Source: Chlamydia pneumoniae TW-183 (lineage in GTDB: Bacteria; Chlamydiota; Chlamydiia; Chlamydiales; Chlamydiaceae). From it: DNA of 64,000 nucleotides. Each line of letters opens with the position of its first letter. Position 1 is the stretch's first letter. A program made the position numbers and the translations under genes. Location of the stretch: the NCBI RefSeq assembly GCF_000007205.1, contig NC_005043.1:310001-374000 (forward strand). The letters are read 5' to 3'. Below the pieces are notes generated by a model, which was not told where the DNA came from, ran no database searches, and saw only the letters and a program-made list of their open reading frames with translations. Shown here in pieces: positions 44,391 to 54,745 of this stretch.

Positions 44391-46133
44391 ATGCCAAAAC
44401 AAGCTGAATATACTTGGGGATCTAAAAAAATTCTGGACAATATAGAATGCCTCACAGAAGACGTTGCCGAATTTAAAGATTTGCTTTATACGGCACACAG
44501 AATTACTTCGAGCGAAGAAGAATCTGATAACGAAATACAGCCTGGCGCCATCCTAAAAGGTACCGTAGTTGATATTAATAAAGACTTTGTCGTAGTTGAT
44601 GTTGGTCTGAAGTCTGAGGGAGTGATCCCTATGTCAGAGTTCATAGACTCTTCAGAAGGTTTAGTGCTTGGAGCTGAAGTAGAAGTCTATCTCGACCAAG
44701 CCGAAGACGAAGAGGGCAAAGTTGTCCTTTCTAGAGAAAAAGCCACACGACAACGTCAATGGGAATACATCTTAGCTCATTGTGAAGAAGGTTCTATTGT
44801 TAAAGGTCAAATTACACGTAAAGTCAAAGGCGGCCTTATTGTAGATATTGGAATGGAAGCCTTCCTACCTGGATCACAAATTGACAACAAGAAAATCAAA
44901 AATTTAGATGATTATGTCGGAAAAGTTTGTGAATTCAAAATTTTAAAAATTAACGTTGAACGTCGCAATATTGTTGTCTCAAGAAGAGAACTCTTAGAAG
45001 CTGAGAGAATCTCTAAGAAAGCCGAACTTATTGAACAAATTTCTATCGGAGAATACCGCAAAGGAGTTGTTAAAAACATTACTGACTTTGGTGTATTCTT
45101 AGATCTCGATGGTATTGACGGTCTTCTCCACATTACCGATATGACCTGGAAGCGCATACGACATCCTTCCGAAATGGTCGAATTGAATCAAGAGTTGGAA
45201 GTAATTATTTTAAGCGTAGATAAAGAAAAAGGACGAGTTGCTCTAGGTCTCAAACAAAAAGAGCATAATCCTTGGGAAGATATTGAGAAGAAATACCCTC
45301 CTGGAAAACGAGTTCTTGGTAAAATTGTGAAGCTTCTCCCCTACGGAGCTTTCATTGAAATTGAAGAGGGCATTGAAGGTCTAATTCACATTTCTGAAAT
45401 GTCTTGGGTGAAAAATATTGTAGATCCTAGTGAAGTCGTAAATAAAGGCGATGAAGTTGAAGCCATTGTTCTATCTATTCAGAAGGACGAAGGAAAAATT
45501 TCTCTAGGATTAAAGCAAACAGAACGTAATCCTTGGGACAATATCGAAGAAAAATATCCTATAGGTCTCCATGTCAATGCTGAAATCAAGAACTTAACCA
45601 ATTACGGTGCTTTCGTTGAATTAGAACCAGGAATTGAGGGTCTGATTCATATTTCTGACATGAGTTGGATTAAAAAAGTCTCTCACCCTTCAGAACTATT
45701 CAAAAAAGGAAATTCTGTAGAGGCTGTTATTTTATCAGTAGACAAAGAAAGTAAAAAAATTACTTTAGGAGTTAAGCAATTAAGTTCTAATCCTTGGAAT
45801 GAAATTGAAGCTATGTTCCCTGCTGGCACAGTAATTTCAGGAGTTGTGACTAAAATCACTGCATTTGGAGCCTTTGTTGAGCTACAAAACGGGATTGAAG
45901 GATTGATTCACGTTTCAGAACTTTCTGACAAGCCCTTTGCAAAAATTGAAGATATTATCTCCATTGGAGAAAATGTTTCTGCAAAAGTAATTAAGCTAGA
46001 TCCAGATCATAAAAAAGTTTCTCTTTCTGTAAAAGAATACTTAGCTGACAATGCTTATGATCAAGACTCTAGGACTGAATTAGATTTCAAGGATTCTCAA
46101 GGCCCTAAAGAGAGAAAGAAAAAAGGAAAATAG
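44391..46133 (+). CDS. rpsA: Ribosomal protein S1
   Basis: Binds mRNA and brings it to the 30S subunit. 580 aa with six S1 (OB-fold) repeats at about residues 50-120, 135-200, 220-290, 305-375, 392-462 and 477-545. Repeats three to six share the strong pattern GAF.E...[13 protein letters not shown]...V, the mark of the RNA-binding repeats; one and two are divergent, as in the family. The C-terminal tail is basic. Shine-Dalgarno AGGAG is 11 bases before the ATG. First gene of the translation operon. Confidence 0.96.
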
Positions 46134-46233
46134 CATCTAATGCTGGTAATGCAGAGGATCGTATTATTTAGTTCTAAATAATACGTCCTTAATTTAGCTA
46201 TTTACTGATTTCCTTATTTACAAGAGGAGTATA

Positions 46234-47538
46234 ATGAATAAAAATCTTGTAGCTATTTTTGACTACATGGAGAAAGAAAAAGGGATTCAGCGCTCTACTA
46301 TTATAGGAGCTATCGAATCTGCTTTAAAAATTGCTGCTAAAAAAACCTTAAGAGATGACGCGAACATATCTGTAAACATTAATTCTCGTACTGGTGACAT
46401 CGAAGTCTTTTGTGAAAAGGAAATAGTAGAAATTTGTCAGAATCCTAGCAAAGAAATTCCTTTAGATAAAGCCAGAGAATACGATCCGGACTGTCAGATT
46501 GGTCAGTACATGGATGTCCCTTTTGTTTCTGATAATTTTGGAAGAATAGCTGCTCACGCAGCACGACAAATTATCGGTCAAAAGCTAAGACATGCTGAGA
46601 GAGACGTTATTTATGAAGAATATCGCCATCGCGTAAATGAAACTTTATCTGGTGTTGTCAAACGTTTTGCTAAAGGTTCTAATTTAATTATTGACTTAGG
46701 AAAAGTTGAAGCAATTCTTCCTACCCGGTTTTATCCTAAAACAGAAAAACATAAGATCGGTGATAAAATTTACGCCCTACTCTATGAAGTTCAAGAGTCT
46801 GAAAATGGTGGAGCGGAAGTTATCCTCAGTCGTAGTCACGCAGAATTTGTTAAACAATTATTTATTCAAGAAGTCCCAGAACTAGAAGAAGGTTCTGTGG
46901 AGATTGTTAAGATAGCTCGTGAAGCTGGGTACCGCACGAAACTAGCTGTAAGATCGTCAGACCCTAAAACTGATCCTGTTGGAGCTTTTGTAGGTATGCG
47001 AGGTTCTCGAGTAAAAAATATCATTCGAGAATTGAACGATGAGAAAATTGACATTGTCAATTACTCCCCCGTCTCTACAGAGTTATTACAGAATCTTCTT
47101 TATCCAATAGAAATCCAAAAGATTGCTATTTTAGAAGACGACAAAGTGATTGCAATTGTCGTTAATGATGCAGACTACGCTACTGTTATTGGTAAACGAG
47201 GAATTAACGCTCGTTTAATTAGCCACATTCTAGACTACGAGCTCGAAGTACAACGTATGAGTGAGTACAATAAGTTGCTAGAAATTCAACGCCTTCAATT
47301 AGCAGAATTCGATAGTCCGCACTTAGATCAACCCTTAGAAATGGAAGGGATTAGTAAGCTAGTCATCCAAAATTTAGAACATGCTGGATATGACACAATT
47401 AGAAGAGTATTATTAGCGAGTGCTAATGATCTGGCATCTGTTCCTGGGATCAGTTTAGAGCTTGCTTATAAGATCCTTGAGCAAGTCAGCAAATATGGAG
47501 AAAGTAAAGTTGACGAAAAACCTGAAATTGAAGATTAA
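46234..47538 (+). CDS. nusA: Transcription termination/antitermination factor NusA
   Basis: Binds RNA polymerase and RNA, affecting pausing, termination and antitermination. 434 aa: an N-terminal polymerase-binding domain, an S1 domain (about 135-200), KH1 with VGMRGSRVKNIIREL, KH2 with IGKRGINARLISHIL, and a single helix-hairpin-helix-like C-terminal segment (SVPGISLELAYKILEQ), shorter than in E. coli. Strong Shine-Dalgarno AGAGGAG. The infB start overlaps its last codons. Confidence 0.95.
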   Translation: MNKNLVAIFDYMEKEKGIQRSTIIGAIESALKIAAKKTLRDDANISVNINSRTGDIEVFCEKEIVEICQNPSKEIPLDKAREYDPDCQIGQYMDVPFVSDNFGRIAAHAARQIIGQKLRHAERDVIYEEYRHRVNETLSGVVKRFAKGSNLIIDLGKVEAILPTRFYPKTEKHKIGDKIYALLYEVQESENGGAEVILSRSHAEFVKQLFIQEVPELEEGSVEIVKIAREAGYRTKLAVRSSDPKTDPVGAFVGMRGSRVKNIIRELNDEKIDIVNYSPVSTELLQNLLYPIEIQKIAILEDDKVIAIVVNDADYATVIGKRGINARLISHILDYELEVQRMSEYNKLLEIQRLQLAEFDSPHLDQPLEMEGISKLVIQNLEHAGYDTIRRVLLASANDLASVPGISLELAYKILEQVSKYGESKVDEKPEIED

Positions 47539-50167
47539 GAATGCTCAATTAACGAAAGCCGCGGGGCTGGATAAGCTAAAACAAAAACTTGCCCAAGCAG
47601 GATCTTCTGAAGCTAAATCTTCTTCAGAAAAACCTTCTGCGAAAGAAAAGTCTGTAAAAGTAGCTCTTGCCGCAACTTCTACCCCTACGGCAAGTGCGGA
47701 ACAAGCTTCACCAGAGTCTACTTCACGTCGCATTCGTGCTAAAAATCGTTCGTCGTTCTCATCATCCGAAGAAGAGTCTTCTGCTCATATTCCAGTGGAT
47801 ACATCTGAACCTGCTCCAGTCTCCATAGCAGATCCTGAGCCTGAGTTAGAAGTAGTCGATGAGGTTTGTGACGAAAGTCCTGAGGTTCATCCAGTTGCTG
47901 AAGTTCTTCCTGAGCAACCCGTATTGCCCGAAACCCCACCTCAAGAAAAAGAATTAGAGCCTAAGCCTGTGAAGCCTGCTGAACCTAAAAGCGTCGTAAT
48001 GATTAAATCTAAGTTCGGCCCTACAGGAAAGCATATCAATCATCTCCTAGCAAAAACATTCAAGGCTCCTGCCAAGGAAGAGAAAGTCGTAGCTGGCTCG
48101 AAAAGCACAAAGCCCGTTGCTTCAGATAAAACAGGGAAACCTGGAACATCTGAAGGTGGTGAACAGAATAATCGAGAAAAACAATTCAATCCTGCTAACC
48201 GTAGTCCTGCTTCTGGTCCAAAAAGAGATGCTGGGAAGAAAAATCTTACCGACTTTCGTGATCGTTCTAAGAAATCTGATGAAAGCCTAAAGGCTTTTAC
48301 AGGAAGAGATCGTTACGGATTAAATGAAGGCGGAGAAGAAGACAGATGGCGAAAAAAACGTGTTTATAAGCCTAAAAAACACTATGACGAAGCCTCTATC
48401 CAGCGACCTACGCATATCAAAATTTCCTTGCCAATTACCGTCAAAGATCTGGCAGCAGAAATGAAGCTCAAGGCTTCAGAAGTCATTCAAAAGTTATTCA
48501 TTCATGGAATGACCTATGTAGTCAATGATATTCTAGACAGCGAAACTGCAGTACAATTTATTGGCTTAGAGTTTGGATGTACAATTGACATCGACTATTC
48601 TGAGCAAGATAAGTTGTGCCTAAGCAATGACACTGTAAGAGACGAAATTCAATCTACAGATCCCAGCAAGCTTGTGATTCGCTCCCCTATTGTTGCGTTT
48701 ATGGGTCACGTCGACCACGGAAAAACAACACTCATTGACTCCTTAAGGAAAAGTAATGTCGCTGCAACAGAAGCTGGAGCGATTACCCAACACATGGGAG
48801 CCTTCTGCTGCTCCACCCCAGTGGGAGACATAACAATTTTAGATACTCCTGGTCACGAAGCTTTCTCTGCAATGCGAGCCCGTGGAGCTGAAGTTTGTGA
48901 TATTGTTGTGCTTGTAGTCGCTGGAGACGAAGGAATTAAAGAACAAACTTTAGAGGCTATTGAACATGCAAAAGCTGCTGATATCGCTATTGTTGTAGCT
49001 ATCAACAAGTGTGATAAGCCTAATTTTAATTCCGAAACCATCTATAGACAACTTTCTGAAATCAATCTATTGCCAGAAGCTTGGGGAGGCTCGACTGTTA
49101 CAGTAAATACCTCCGCAAAAACAGGAGAAGGTCTTTCAGAACTTTTAGAGATGTTAGCTTTACAAGCTGAAGTCTTGGAGCTAAAAGCCGATCCTTCAGC
49201 ACGTGCTCGAGGACTTGTTATTGAATCAGAACTGCACAAGGGTCTCGGACCTGTTGCGACTGTTTTGATTCAAAATGGAAGCTTAAAACTGGGCGAAGCT
49301 CTCGTCTTCAATGATTGTTATGGCAAAGTGAAAACTATGCATAACGAACATAATGAATTGATGAAAGAAGCTGGGCCATCTATTCCTGTGTTGATCACAG
49401 GTCTATCGGACATTCCTAAAGCTGGCGATCCTTTCTTCGTCGTGAAAAACGAGAAAACGGCTAGAGACATTATTGAAGCTAGATCCGCAGGACAACAGCG
49501 TTTTGCTTTACAGCAAAAGAAGCGGCCTAACTTTGATTCTATGTTACAGAATAAAAAGACTCTTAAGCTTATGATTAAAGCTGATGTTCAAGGTTCCATA
49601 GAAGCTTTGGTCAGTTCAATATCTAAGATTAAATCAGAAAAAGTAGATGTTGAAATTTTAACAAACAGTGTAGGAGAAATTTCAGAATCAGACATTCGTT
49701 TAGCTGCCGCCTCTAAAGCAGTTCTCATCGGTTTCCATACAGGAATAGAAAGTCATGCGGAACCTTTAATTAAGAGCTTAGGAGTCCGAGTTGAACTATT
49801 TACCGTCATCTATCATGCTATTGATGCAATTAAAGAAATTATGACTTCTCTATTAGATCCTATTGCTGAAGAAAAAGATGAAGGTTCTGCTGAGATTAAA
49901 GAAATCTTTAGGTCTTCACAAGTAGGATCTATTTACGGTTGCATAGTTACTGAAGGAATTATGACTCGCAATCATAAAGTCCGAGTATTACGTAATAAAG
50001 AGATCCTTTGGAAAGGTACGTTATCTTCATTAAAACGTGTTAAAGAAGATGTCAAAGAAGTTCGCAAAGGTTTAGAGTGTGGAATTTTGTTAGAAGGATA
50101 CCAGCAAGCTCAAATAGGTGATGTCCTACAATGTTATGAAGTTATCTATCATCCACAAAAACTATAA
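47495..50167 (+). CDS. infB: Translation initiation factor IF-2
   Basis: GTPase that places initiator fMet-tRNA on the ribosome. With the ATG at 47495 the product is 890 aa. A lysine- and Ala/Pro/Glu-rich N-terminal region of about 300 residues precedes the IF-2N-like segment ([25 protein letters not shown]), the G domain (GHVDHGKT at 404-411, [12 protein letters not shown]), and domains II-IV. The frame extends 33 bases upstream to a TTG at 47462, but the ATG gives an N-terminus, [19 protein letters not shown], of the expected type. It overlaps nusA by 44 bases in another frame. Confidence 0.95.
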   Translation: MEKVKLTKNLKLKIKNAQLTKAAGLDKLKQKLAQAGSSEAKSSSEKPSAKEKSVKVALAATSTPTASAEQASPESTSRRIRAKNRSSFSSSEEESSAHIPVDTSEPAPVSIADPEPELEVVDEVCDESPEVHPVAEVLPEQPVLPETPPQEKELEPKPVKPAEPKSVVMIKSKFGPTGKHINHLLAKTFKAPAKEEKVVAGSKSTKPVASDKTGKPGTSEGGEQNNREKQFNPANRSPASGPKRDAGKKNLTDFRDRSKKSDESLKAFTGRDRYGLNEGGEEDRWRKKRVYKPKKHYDEASIQRPTHIKISLPITVKDLAAEMKLKASEVIQKLFIHGMTYVVNDILDSETAVQFIGLEFGCTIDIDYSEQDKLCLSNDTVRDEIQSTDPSKLVIRSPIVAFMGHVDHGKTTLIDSLRKSNVAATEAGAITQHMGAFCCSTPVGDITILDTPGHEAFSAMRARGAEVCDIVVLVVAGDEGIKEQTLEAIEHAKAADIAIVVAINKCDKPNFNSETIYRQLSEINLLPEAWGGSTVTVNTSAKTGEGLSELLEMLALQAEVLELKADPSARARGLVIESELHKGLGPVATVLIQNGSLKLGEALVFNDCYGKVKTMHNEHNELMKEAGPSIPVLITGLSDIPKAGDPFFVVKNEKTARDIIEARSAGQQRFALQQKKRPNFDSMLQNKKTLKLMIKADVQGSIEALVSSISKIKSEKVDVEILTNSVGEISESDIRLAAASKAVLIGFHTGIESHAEPLIKSLGVRVELFTVIYHAIDAIKEIMTSLLDPIAEEKDEGSAEIKEIFRSSQVGSIYGCIVTEGIMTRNHKVRVLRNKEILWKGTLSSLKRVKEDVKEVRKGLECGILLEGYQQAQIGDVLQCYEVIYHPQKL

Positions 50168-50180
50168 CTTGAAGTACTGT

Positions 50181-50543
50181 ATGACAGAAAATAGACGTAT
50201 TAAACGGGTAAATGCTTTATTACAAGAAGCCATTGCAAAGGTAATTTTAAAAGATGTTAAGCATCCCAAGATTTCTAATCTTTGGATCACGGTAACTCGT
50301 GTTTCTCTATCTAAGGATTTGCACTCTGCACGTGTTTATGTATCTGTAATGCCTCATGAGAATACCAAGGAAGAGGCTTTAGAAGCTTTAAAAGTCTCTG
50401 CTGGTTTTATCGCTCATAGAGCTTCGAAAAATGTCGTCCTTAAATATTTCCCAGAACTTCATTTTTATCTCGATGATATTTTCTCACCTCAAGATTATAT
50501 AGAAAACCTGCTTTGGCAGATTCAAGAGAAAGAAAAGAGTTAA
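50181..50543 (+). CDS. rbfA: Ribosome-binding factor A
   Basis: 30S maturation factor acting on the 16S rRNA 5' helix. From the ATG at 50181 the product is 120 aa, typical of the family. It begins MTENRRIKRVNALLQEAIAK, with KDVKHPKISNLWITVTRVSLSKDLHSARVYVSV as the KH-type core. The open frame extends upstream to 50118 inside infB, but the resulting N-terminus is unlike RbfA, so I use the later ATG, 13 bases after the infB stop. Confidence 0.92.
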   Translation: MTENRRIKRVNALLQEAIAKVILKDVKHPKISNLWITVTRVSLSKDLHSARVYVSVMPHENTKEEALEALKVSAGFIAHRASKNVVLKYFPELHFYLDDIFSPQDYIENLLWQIQEKEKS

Positions 50544-50582
50544 TAAACTATATTTTTTGGGAACTTGAATACTATTAAAGAC

Positions 50583-51296
50583 ATGACTATGGATCTTGCA
50601 GTAGAATTAAAAGAGGGCATTCTTCTTGTAGACAAGCCTCAAGGGAGAACTTCGTTTAGCCTTATCCGCGCTCTAACCAAGTTAATAGGCGTTAAAAAGA
50701 TTGGTCATGCAGGAACTTTAGATCCCTTCGCTACTGGCGTTATGGTCATGTTGATTGGCCGTAAATTTACTAGACTTTCTGATATTTTACTTTTTGAAGA
50801 CAAGGAATACGAAGCAATTGCCCATTTAGGGACAACTACCGATTCTTATGATTGCGACGGCAAAGTTGTAGGAAGATCTAAGAAGATTCCTAGTCTCGAA
50901 GAAGTATTATCAGCTGCCGAGTATTTCCAAGGAGAGATCCAGCAACTTCCTCCCATGTTTTCCGCTAAAAAAGTCCAAGGGAAAAAGCTGTATGAATATG
51001 CTAGAAAAGGTTTATCTATAGAACGTCACCATTCTACAGTTCAAGTTCACTTGCAGATTACGAAATATGAGTACCCTTTATTGCATTTTGTAGTCTCTTG
51101 TAGCAAAGGAACTTATATTCGCAGCATTGCTCATGAGCTTGGCACGATGTTAGGCTGTGGAGCTTATCTTGAGCAGCTACGCCGTTTACGCAGTGGCCGT
51201 TTTTCTATAGATGAATGTATTGATGGGAATCTATTAGACCACCCCGATTTCGATATTTCTCCCTACCTACGAGATGCCCATGGAAATAGCCTATAG
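50583..51296 (+). CDS. truB: tRNA pseudouridine-55 synthase TruB
   Basis: Makes pseudouridine 55 in the tRNA T-loop. About 237 aa from the ATG at 50583 (or 235 from 50589; a TTG at 50565 is less likely). Catalytic Asp lies in [27 protein letters not shown], the [23 protein letters not shown] segment and [23 protein letters not shown] are family signatures, and [15 protein letters not shown] follows. The 3' end overlaps ribF by 23 bases. Order infB-rbfA-truB-ribF is conserved in many bacteria. Confidence 0.94.
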   Translation: MTMDLAVELKEGILLVDKPQGRTSFSLIRALTKLIGVKKIGHAGTLDPFATGVMVMLIGRKFTRLSDILLFEDKEYEAIAHLGTTTDSYDCDGKVVGRSKKIPSLEEVLSAAEYFQGEIQQLPPMFSAKKVQGKKLYEYARKGLSIERHHSTVQVHLQITKYEYPLLHFVVSCSKGTYIRSIAHELGTMLGCGAYLEQLRRLRSGRFSIDECIDGNLLDHPDFDISPYLRDAHGNSL

Positions 51297-52200
51297 TTTA
51301 ACGTCTTCGTTTTCTGTAGATTCTGTAACTGTAGGTTTTTTCGACGGATGTCATCTAGGGCATAGCAATCTTTTATCTATTCTTACTTCCTATTCTGGAT
51401 CCAGTGGAGTTATTACCTTTGATTCTCATCCTCAAACGGTACTTTCTTTAAATCACACGAAACTCATCAATACAAAAGAAGAGCGCCTCCAATTATTGCA
51501 AACGTTTCCCATAGACTGGTTAGGTGTCCTTACTTTTGATTTAAATTTTGCGAATCAATCGGCAGAAGAATTTCTTACTTTGTTACATCGTAACTTGAAA
51601 TGCAAACGCCTCATCTTAGGTTATGATTCTTGCATAGGGAAAGAACAGCAAAGCAATACCGAGGCTCTCGATACTATAGGCAAGCCGTTAGGTATAGAGG
51701 TCATCAAGATTCCTCCTTACCGTATGGATAACATAGTTGTCTCCAGCAAAGCAATCCGCCAGTTTCTGTCCGCAGGGAATCTTGAATGTGCTCATCGTTT
51801 TTTGGGTCATCCCTATGCCATTTCTGGAAAAATAACCGAGGGCTCCGGAATAGGAGGTTCTCTAGGATTCGCCACTATAAATCTTCCTAGAGAAGAAAGT
51901 TTAATTCCCCTAGGAGTTTATGCTTGTGAAATACGTTATGATAGCACTACCTGTCAGGGTGTTATGAATTTAGGAACTGCCCCTACTTTTGGAAGAGAGT
52001 CTTTATATGCAGAGGCGCATATCTTTTCCTTTGCGGAAAATCTATACGGCAAAGAAGTGAGCATTATCCCGAGAAAATTTCTTAGAGAAGAAAAAAAGTT
52101 TCAATCAAAAGAAACTCTAATACGAGCAATTGAAAAAGACATTTTGGATGCTCAAGATTGGTTTGCAAAGGGTTCCTTTAATTATGAAGGAACAGCATAG
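51274..52200 (+). CDS. ribF: Bifunctional riboflavin kinase / FAD synthetase RibF
   Basis: Converts riboflavin to FMN and FMN to FAD. 308 aa: an N-terminal nucleotidyltransferase domain with [10 protein letters not shown] (about 21-30; matches GxFDGxHxGH), and a C-terminal flavokinase domain with [20 protein letters not shown], where PTxN is normally conserved and here reads ATIN. The start is the ATG at 51274 inside the end of truB; Met3 at 51280 is an alternative. Its 3' end overlaps the convergent ychF by 23 bases. FAD is needed by TrxB. Confidence 0.92.
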   Translation: MPMEIAYSLTSSFSVDSVTVGFFDGCHLGHSNLLSILTSYSGSSGVITFDSHPQTVLSLNHTKLINTKEERLQLLQTFPIDWLGVLTFDLNFANQSAEEFLTLLHRNLKCKRLILGYDSCIGKEQQSNTEALDTIGKPLGIEVIKIPPYRMDNIVVSSKAIRQFLSAGNLECAHRFLGHPYAISGKITEGSGIGGSLGFATINLPREESLIPLGVYACEIRYDSTTCQGVMNLGTAPTFGRESLYAEAHIFSFAENLYGKEVSIIPRKFLREEKKFQSKETLIRAIEKDILDAQDWFAKGSFNYEGTA

Positions 52201-53272
52201 TATCACCGTCCTGGACGATATAATCACGTCCTTCTATATGTAATTTCCCTAATTCTCGAGCAGCTGCACGACCTTGACACTCTATCATATCTTCAAAAGT
52301 AATCACTTCAGCACGAATAAAGCCCTTTTGAATATCCGTATGGATTTCTCCAGCAGCTTCCCAAGCAGAAGACCCTCGAACCACTGTCCATGCACGAGAT
52401 TCTTGAGGACCTGTAGTAAAATAAGAAATCAGTCCTAAAGTGTCATACGCAGCACGCACTAATCTATGAAGTCCTGATTTTTCAAGACCTAAGCTCATAA
52501 GAAATTCTAAGCGCTCTTCAATAGGTAAGGAAACGATTTCTTCTTCTATACGAACACAGATAGGAACCACTTTAGAATTTTCTTTTGCAGCAACTTCCCG
52601 AACAGCGGCAACATAATCATTATCCATATCTGGTAGAGAACTCTCGTCAACATTAGCTATATAAAACATAGGCTTCATGGTCAAAAACGGATAGGGCTTT
52701 AATGCCACAATTTGTTCTGGAGTTAATTCTAAAGTACGTAGCGGCAGCCCCTTTTCTAAGTGAGCAATAATTGTATCAAATAGAGGCAAGAGAGCTCCTA
52801 CTTCACGCTTTCCTTTGGCTAGCTTTTCTAATTTGCTATGGATATTTTTTGCTGAGGAGAAGTCAGAAAAAATGAGCTCTAAGTTGATAACTTCAATATC
52901 CTCAACAGGGTTGACTTTTCCTGAAACGTGTGTAACGTCTGGATCATCAAAACAACGCACTACATGAGCAATAGCATGAGTTTCTCGAATATGAGAGAGA
53001 AACCGATTTCCCAGACCCGCGCCATCGGAAGCTCCCTTAACTAAACCTGCAATATCTACAAATTTCATATCCGCATAGATGATCTTCTGACTATTGCTAA
53101 TTTTAGCTAAGGCTTCCAGTCTTTCATCGATAACAGGAACAATACCCACATTAGGATCGATAGTACAAAACGGATAGTTACAGGAGGCAACTTGAGCTCC
53201 TGTTAAAGCATTGAATAAGCCAGACTTTCCTACATTAGGAAGCCCTACAATTCCACATTCAGTATGACTCAT
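52178..53272 (-). CDS. ychF: Obg-family ATPase YchF
   Basis: Ribosome-associated P-loop ATPase linked to stress and translation control. 364 aa: G1 GLPNVGKSGLFNAL, FVDIAGLVKGASDGAGLGN (G3 region), the specificity motif NVDE in place of NKxD (ATP preference of YchF), a coiled-coil insert, and a C-terminal TGS domain (GFIRAEVITFEDM). Single gene on the minus strand between ribF and the T3SS operon. Confidence 0.95.
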   Translation of the reverse strand: MSHTECGIVGLPNVGKSGLFNALTGAQVASCNYPFCTIDPNVGIVPVIDERLEALAKISNSQKIIYADMKFVDIAGLVKGASDGAGLGNRFLSHIRETHAIAHVVRCFDDPDVTHVSGKVNPVEDIEVINLELIFSDFSSAKNIHSKLEKLAKGKREVGALLPLFDTIIAHLEKGLPLRTLELTPEQIVALKPYPFLTMKPMFYIANVDESSLPDMDNDYVAAVREVAAKENSKVVPICVRIEEEIVSLPIEERLEFLMSLGLEKSGLHRLVRAAYDTLGLISYFTTGPQESRAWTVVRGSSAWEAAGEIHTDIQKGFIRAEVITFEDMIECQGRAAARELGKLHIEGRDYIVQDGDTMLFLHN

Positions 53273-53662
53273 AAGACATCTAAAAATAAAAATAATGACA
53301 TGCTTTTTCGAATATTAGAAAGACAACTCTTCTGTTTCAAAAAAGCACAATAGCTAGAAAAATAGTACCTTCAAAATCAAGAGTGCTTTGAAAATGATAA
53401 AAAACCACTATAATCGATTGAAGTTTTCCCTACCTAATACTTTCTTCATATAGAACCATCTTGAAGTGACCTAAAGTATTGCTAAATTCAACAACTTTTC
53501 GTTATTGTTCTTTTTTTCTACTATTCTTCTTTATCTCTAAGATTCATTTATAATCTTACTAAGAACAAAACGTTTGGGCTTCACTCTTGAGAAAAACAAG
53601 AGCATAAGGTAATTTGCAGATAATTCCGAATATAGTCCTCTTAATCGAACCTTGGCAACAGC
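53273..53662. other. ychF-cdsU divergent region (390 bases)
   Basis: No supported ORF. It holds a promoter candidate for the T3SS genes (53388-53414, listed separately) and a small hairpin CTCTTG-AGAAAAA-CAAGAG (53584-53602) in the long leader of cdsU. The cdsU ATG lacks a clear Shine-Dalgarno. Confidence 0.4.
53388..53414 (+). promoter_or_regulatory. Candidate promoter of the cdsU-cdsV-copN-scc1 operon
   Basis: TTGAAA (53388-53393) and a perfect TATAAT (53409-53414) with a short 15-base spacer (16 if the -35 is read as TTTGAA). The leader to cdsU would be about 240 bases. Short spacers are tolerated in some chlamydial promoters; otherwise this may be coincidental. Confidence 0.4.
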
Positions 53663-54745
53663 ATGGGTGAAAAAACAGAAAAGGCCACGCCGAAGCGACT
53701 TAGAGATGCTCGGAAAAAAGGTCAAGTAGCAAAATCTCAGGATTTTCCTTCTGCGGTTACCTTTATCGTCTCTATGTTTACGGCTTTCTCCCTATCGACC
53801 TTTTTTTTCAAGCATTTAGGTGGCTTTCTGGTTTCCATGCTCTCACAAGCTCCCACTCGCCATGATCCTGTAATTACCTTATTTTATCTTAAGAACTGTC
53901 TTATGCTTATTTTAACAGCATCACTTCCCTTACTGGGAGCTGTTGCTGTTGTTGGCGTCATTGTAGGTTTTCTTATCGTTGGTCCTACATTTTCTACCGA
54001 AGTTTTTAAACCAGATATCAAGAAGTTCAACCCTATTGAGAACATCAAACAAAAGTTTAAAATAAAGACTCTCATAGAGCTAATCAAATCGATTTTAAAA
54101 ATTTTTGGAGCAGCCTTAATTTTATACATAACGTTAAAAAGCAAAGTCTCTTTAATTATAGAAACTGCAGGAGTCTCTCCTATAATTACTGCTCAAATCT
54201 TCAAAGAAATTTTTTATAAAGCAGTAACCTCGATAGGAATTTTCTTTTTGATTGTTGCGATTCTTGACCTTGTCTATCAGCGCCACAATTTCGCTAAAGA
54301 ATTAAAGATGGAGAAGTTTGAGGTTAAGCAGGAGTTTAAAGACACGGAAGGAAATCCTGAGATTAAAGGCCGTCGTCGACAAATTGCTCAAGAAATTGCC
54401 TATGAAGACTCGTCATCACAGGTGAAACATGCAAGCACCGTAGTCTCTAATCCCAAAGATATTGCTGTTGCTATTGGCTACATGCCTGAAAAATATAAAG
54501 CACCTTGGATCATTGCCATGGGCATCAACTTACGAGCTAAAAGGATACTTGATGAAGCTGAAAAGTACGGAATTCCCATTATGCGAAACGTACCTTTAGC
54601 ACATCAGCTTTTGGATGAAGGGAAGGAATTAAAATTTATTCCAGAATCTACTTACGAAGCTATTGGAGAAATTCTACTCTATATCACTTCACTGAATGCG
54701 CAAAATCCTAATAATAAAAATACTAACCAACCTGATCATTTATAA
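53663..54745 (+). CDS. cdsU: Type III secretion export switch protein CdsU (YscU/FlhB family)
   Basis: Inner-membrane part of the T3SS export gate; autocleavage of its cytosolic tail switches substrate class. 360 aa with four hydrophobic helices (about 30-210) and a cytosolic domain. The cleavage motif, NPTH in YscU and FlhB, reads Asn263-Pro264-Lys265-Asp266 here, followed by IAVAIGYMPEKYKAPWI. Asn-Pro, where the bond breaks, is kept, but Thr-His is changed. The N-terminus (GEKTEKATPKRLRDARKKGQVAKS) is family-typical. Its stop overlaps the cdsV ATG by one base. Confidence 0.93.
   Translation: MGEKTEKATPKRLRDARKKGQVAKSQDFPSAVTFIVSMFTAFSLSTFFFKHLGGFLVSMLSQAPTRHDPVITLFYLKNCLMLILTASLPLLGAVAVVGVIVGFLIVGPTFSTEVFKPDIKKFNPIENIKQKFKIKTLIELIKSILKIFGAALILYITLKSKVSLIIETAGVSPIITAQIFKEIFYKAVTSIGIFFLIVAILDLVYQRHNFAKELKMEKFEVKQEFKDTEGNPEIKGRRRQIAQEIAYEDSSSQVKHASTVVSNPKDIAVAIGYMPEKYKAPWIIAMGINLRAKRILDEAEKYGIPIMRNVPLAHQLLDEGKELKFIPESTYEAIGEILLYITSLNAQNPNNKNTNQPDHL

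Noticed and set aside
45020..46030. Repeated DNA segments of about 250 bases
   Set aside because: These are the S1 domain repeats inside rpsA, not a mobile or regulatory repeat.
47462..47494. Extended infB N-terminus from a TTG
   Set aside because: The ATG at 47495 gives a typical IF-2 start; the extension lies fully in nusA and uses a rare start.
50118..50180. Extended rbfA N-terminus inside infB
   Set aside because: The ATG at 50181 gives the standard 120-aa RbfA; the added residues do not resemble the family.
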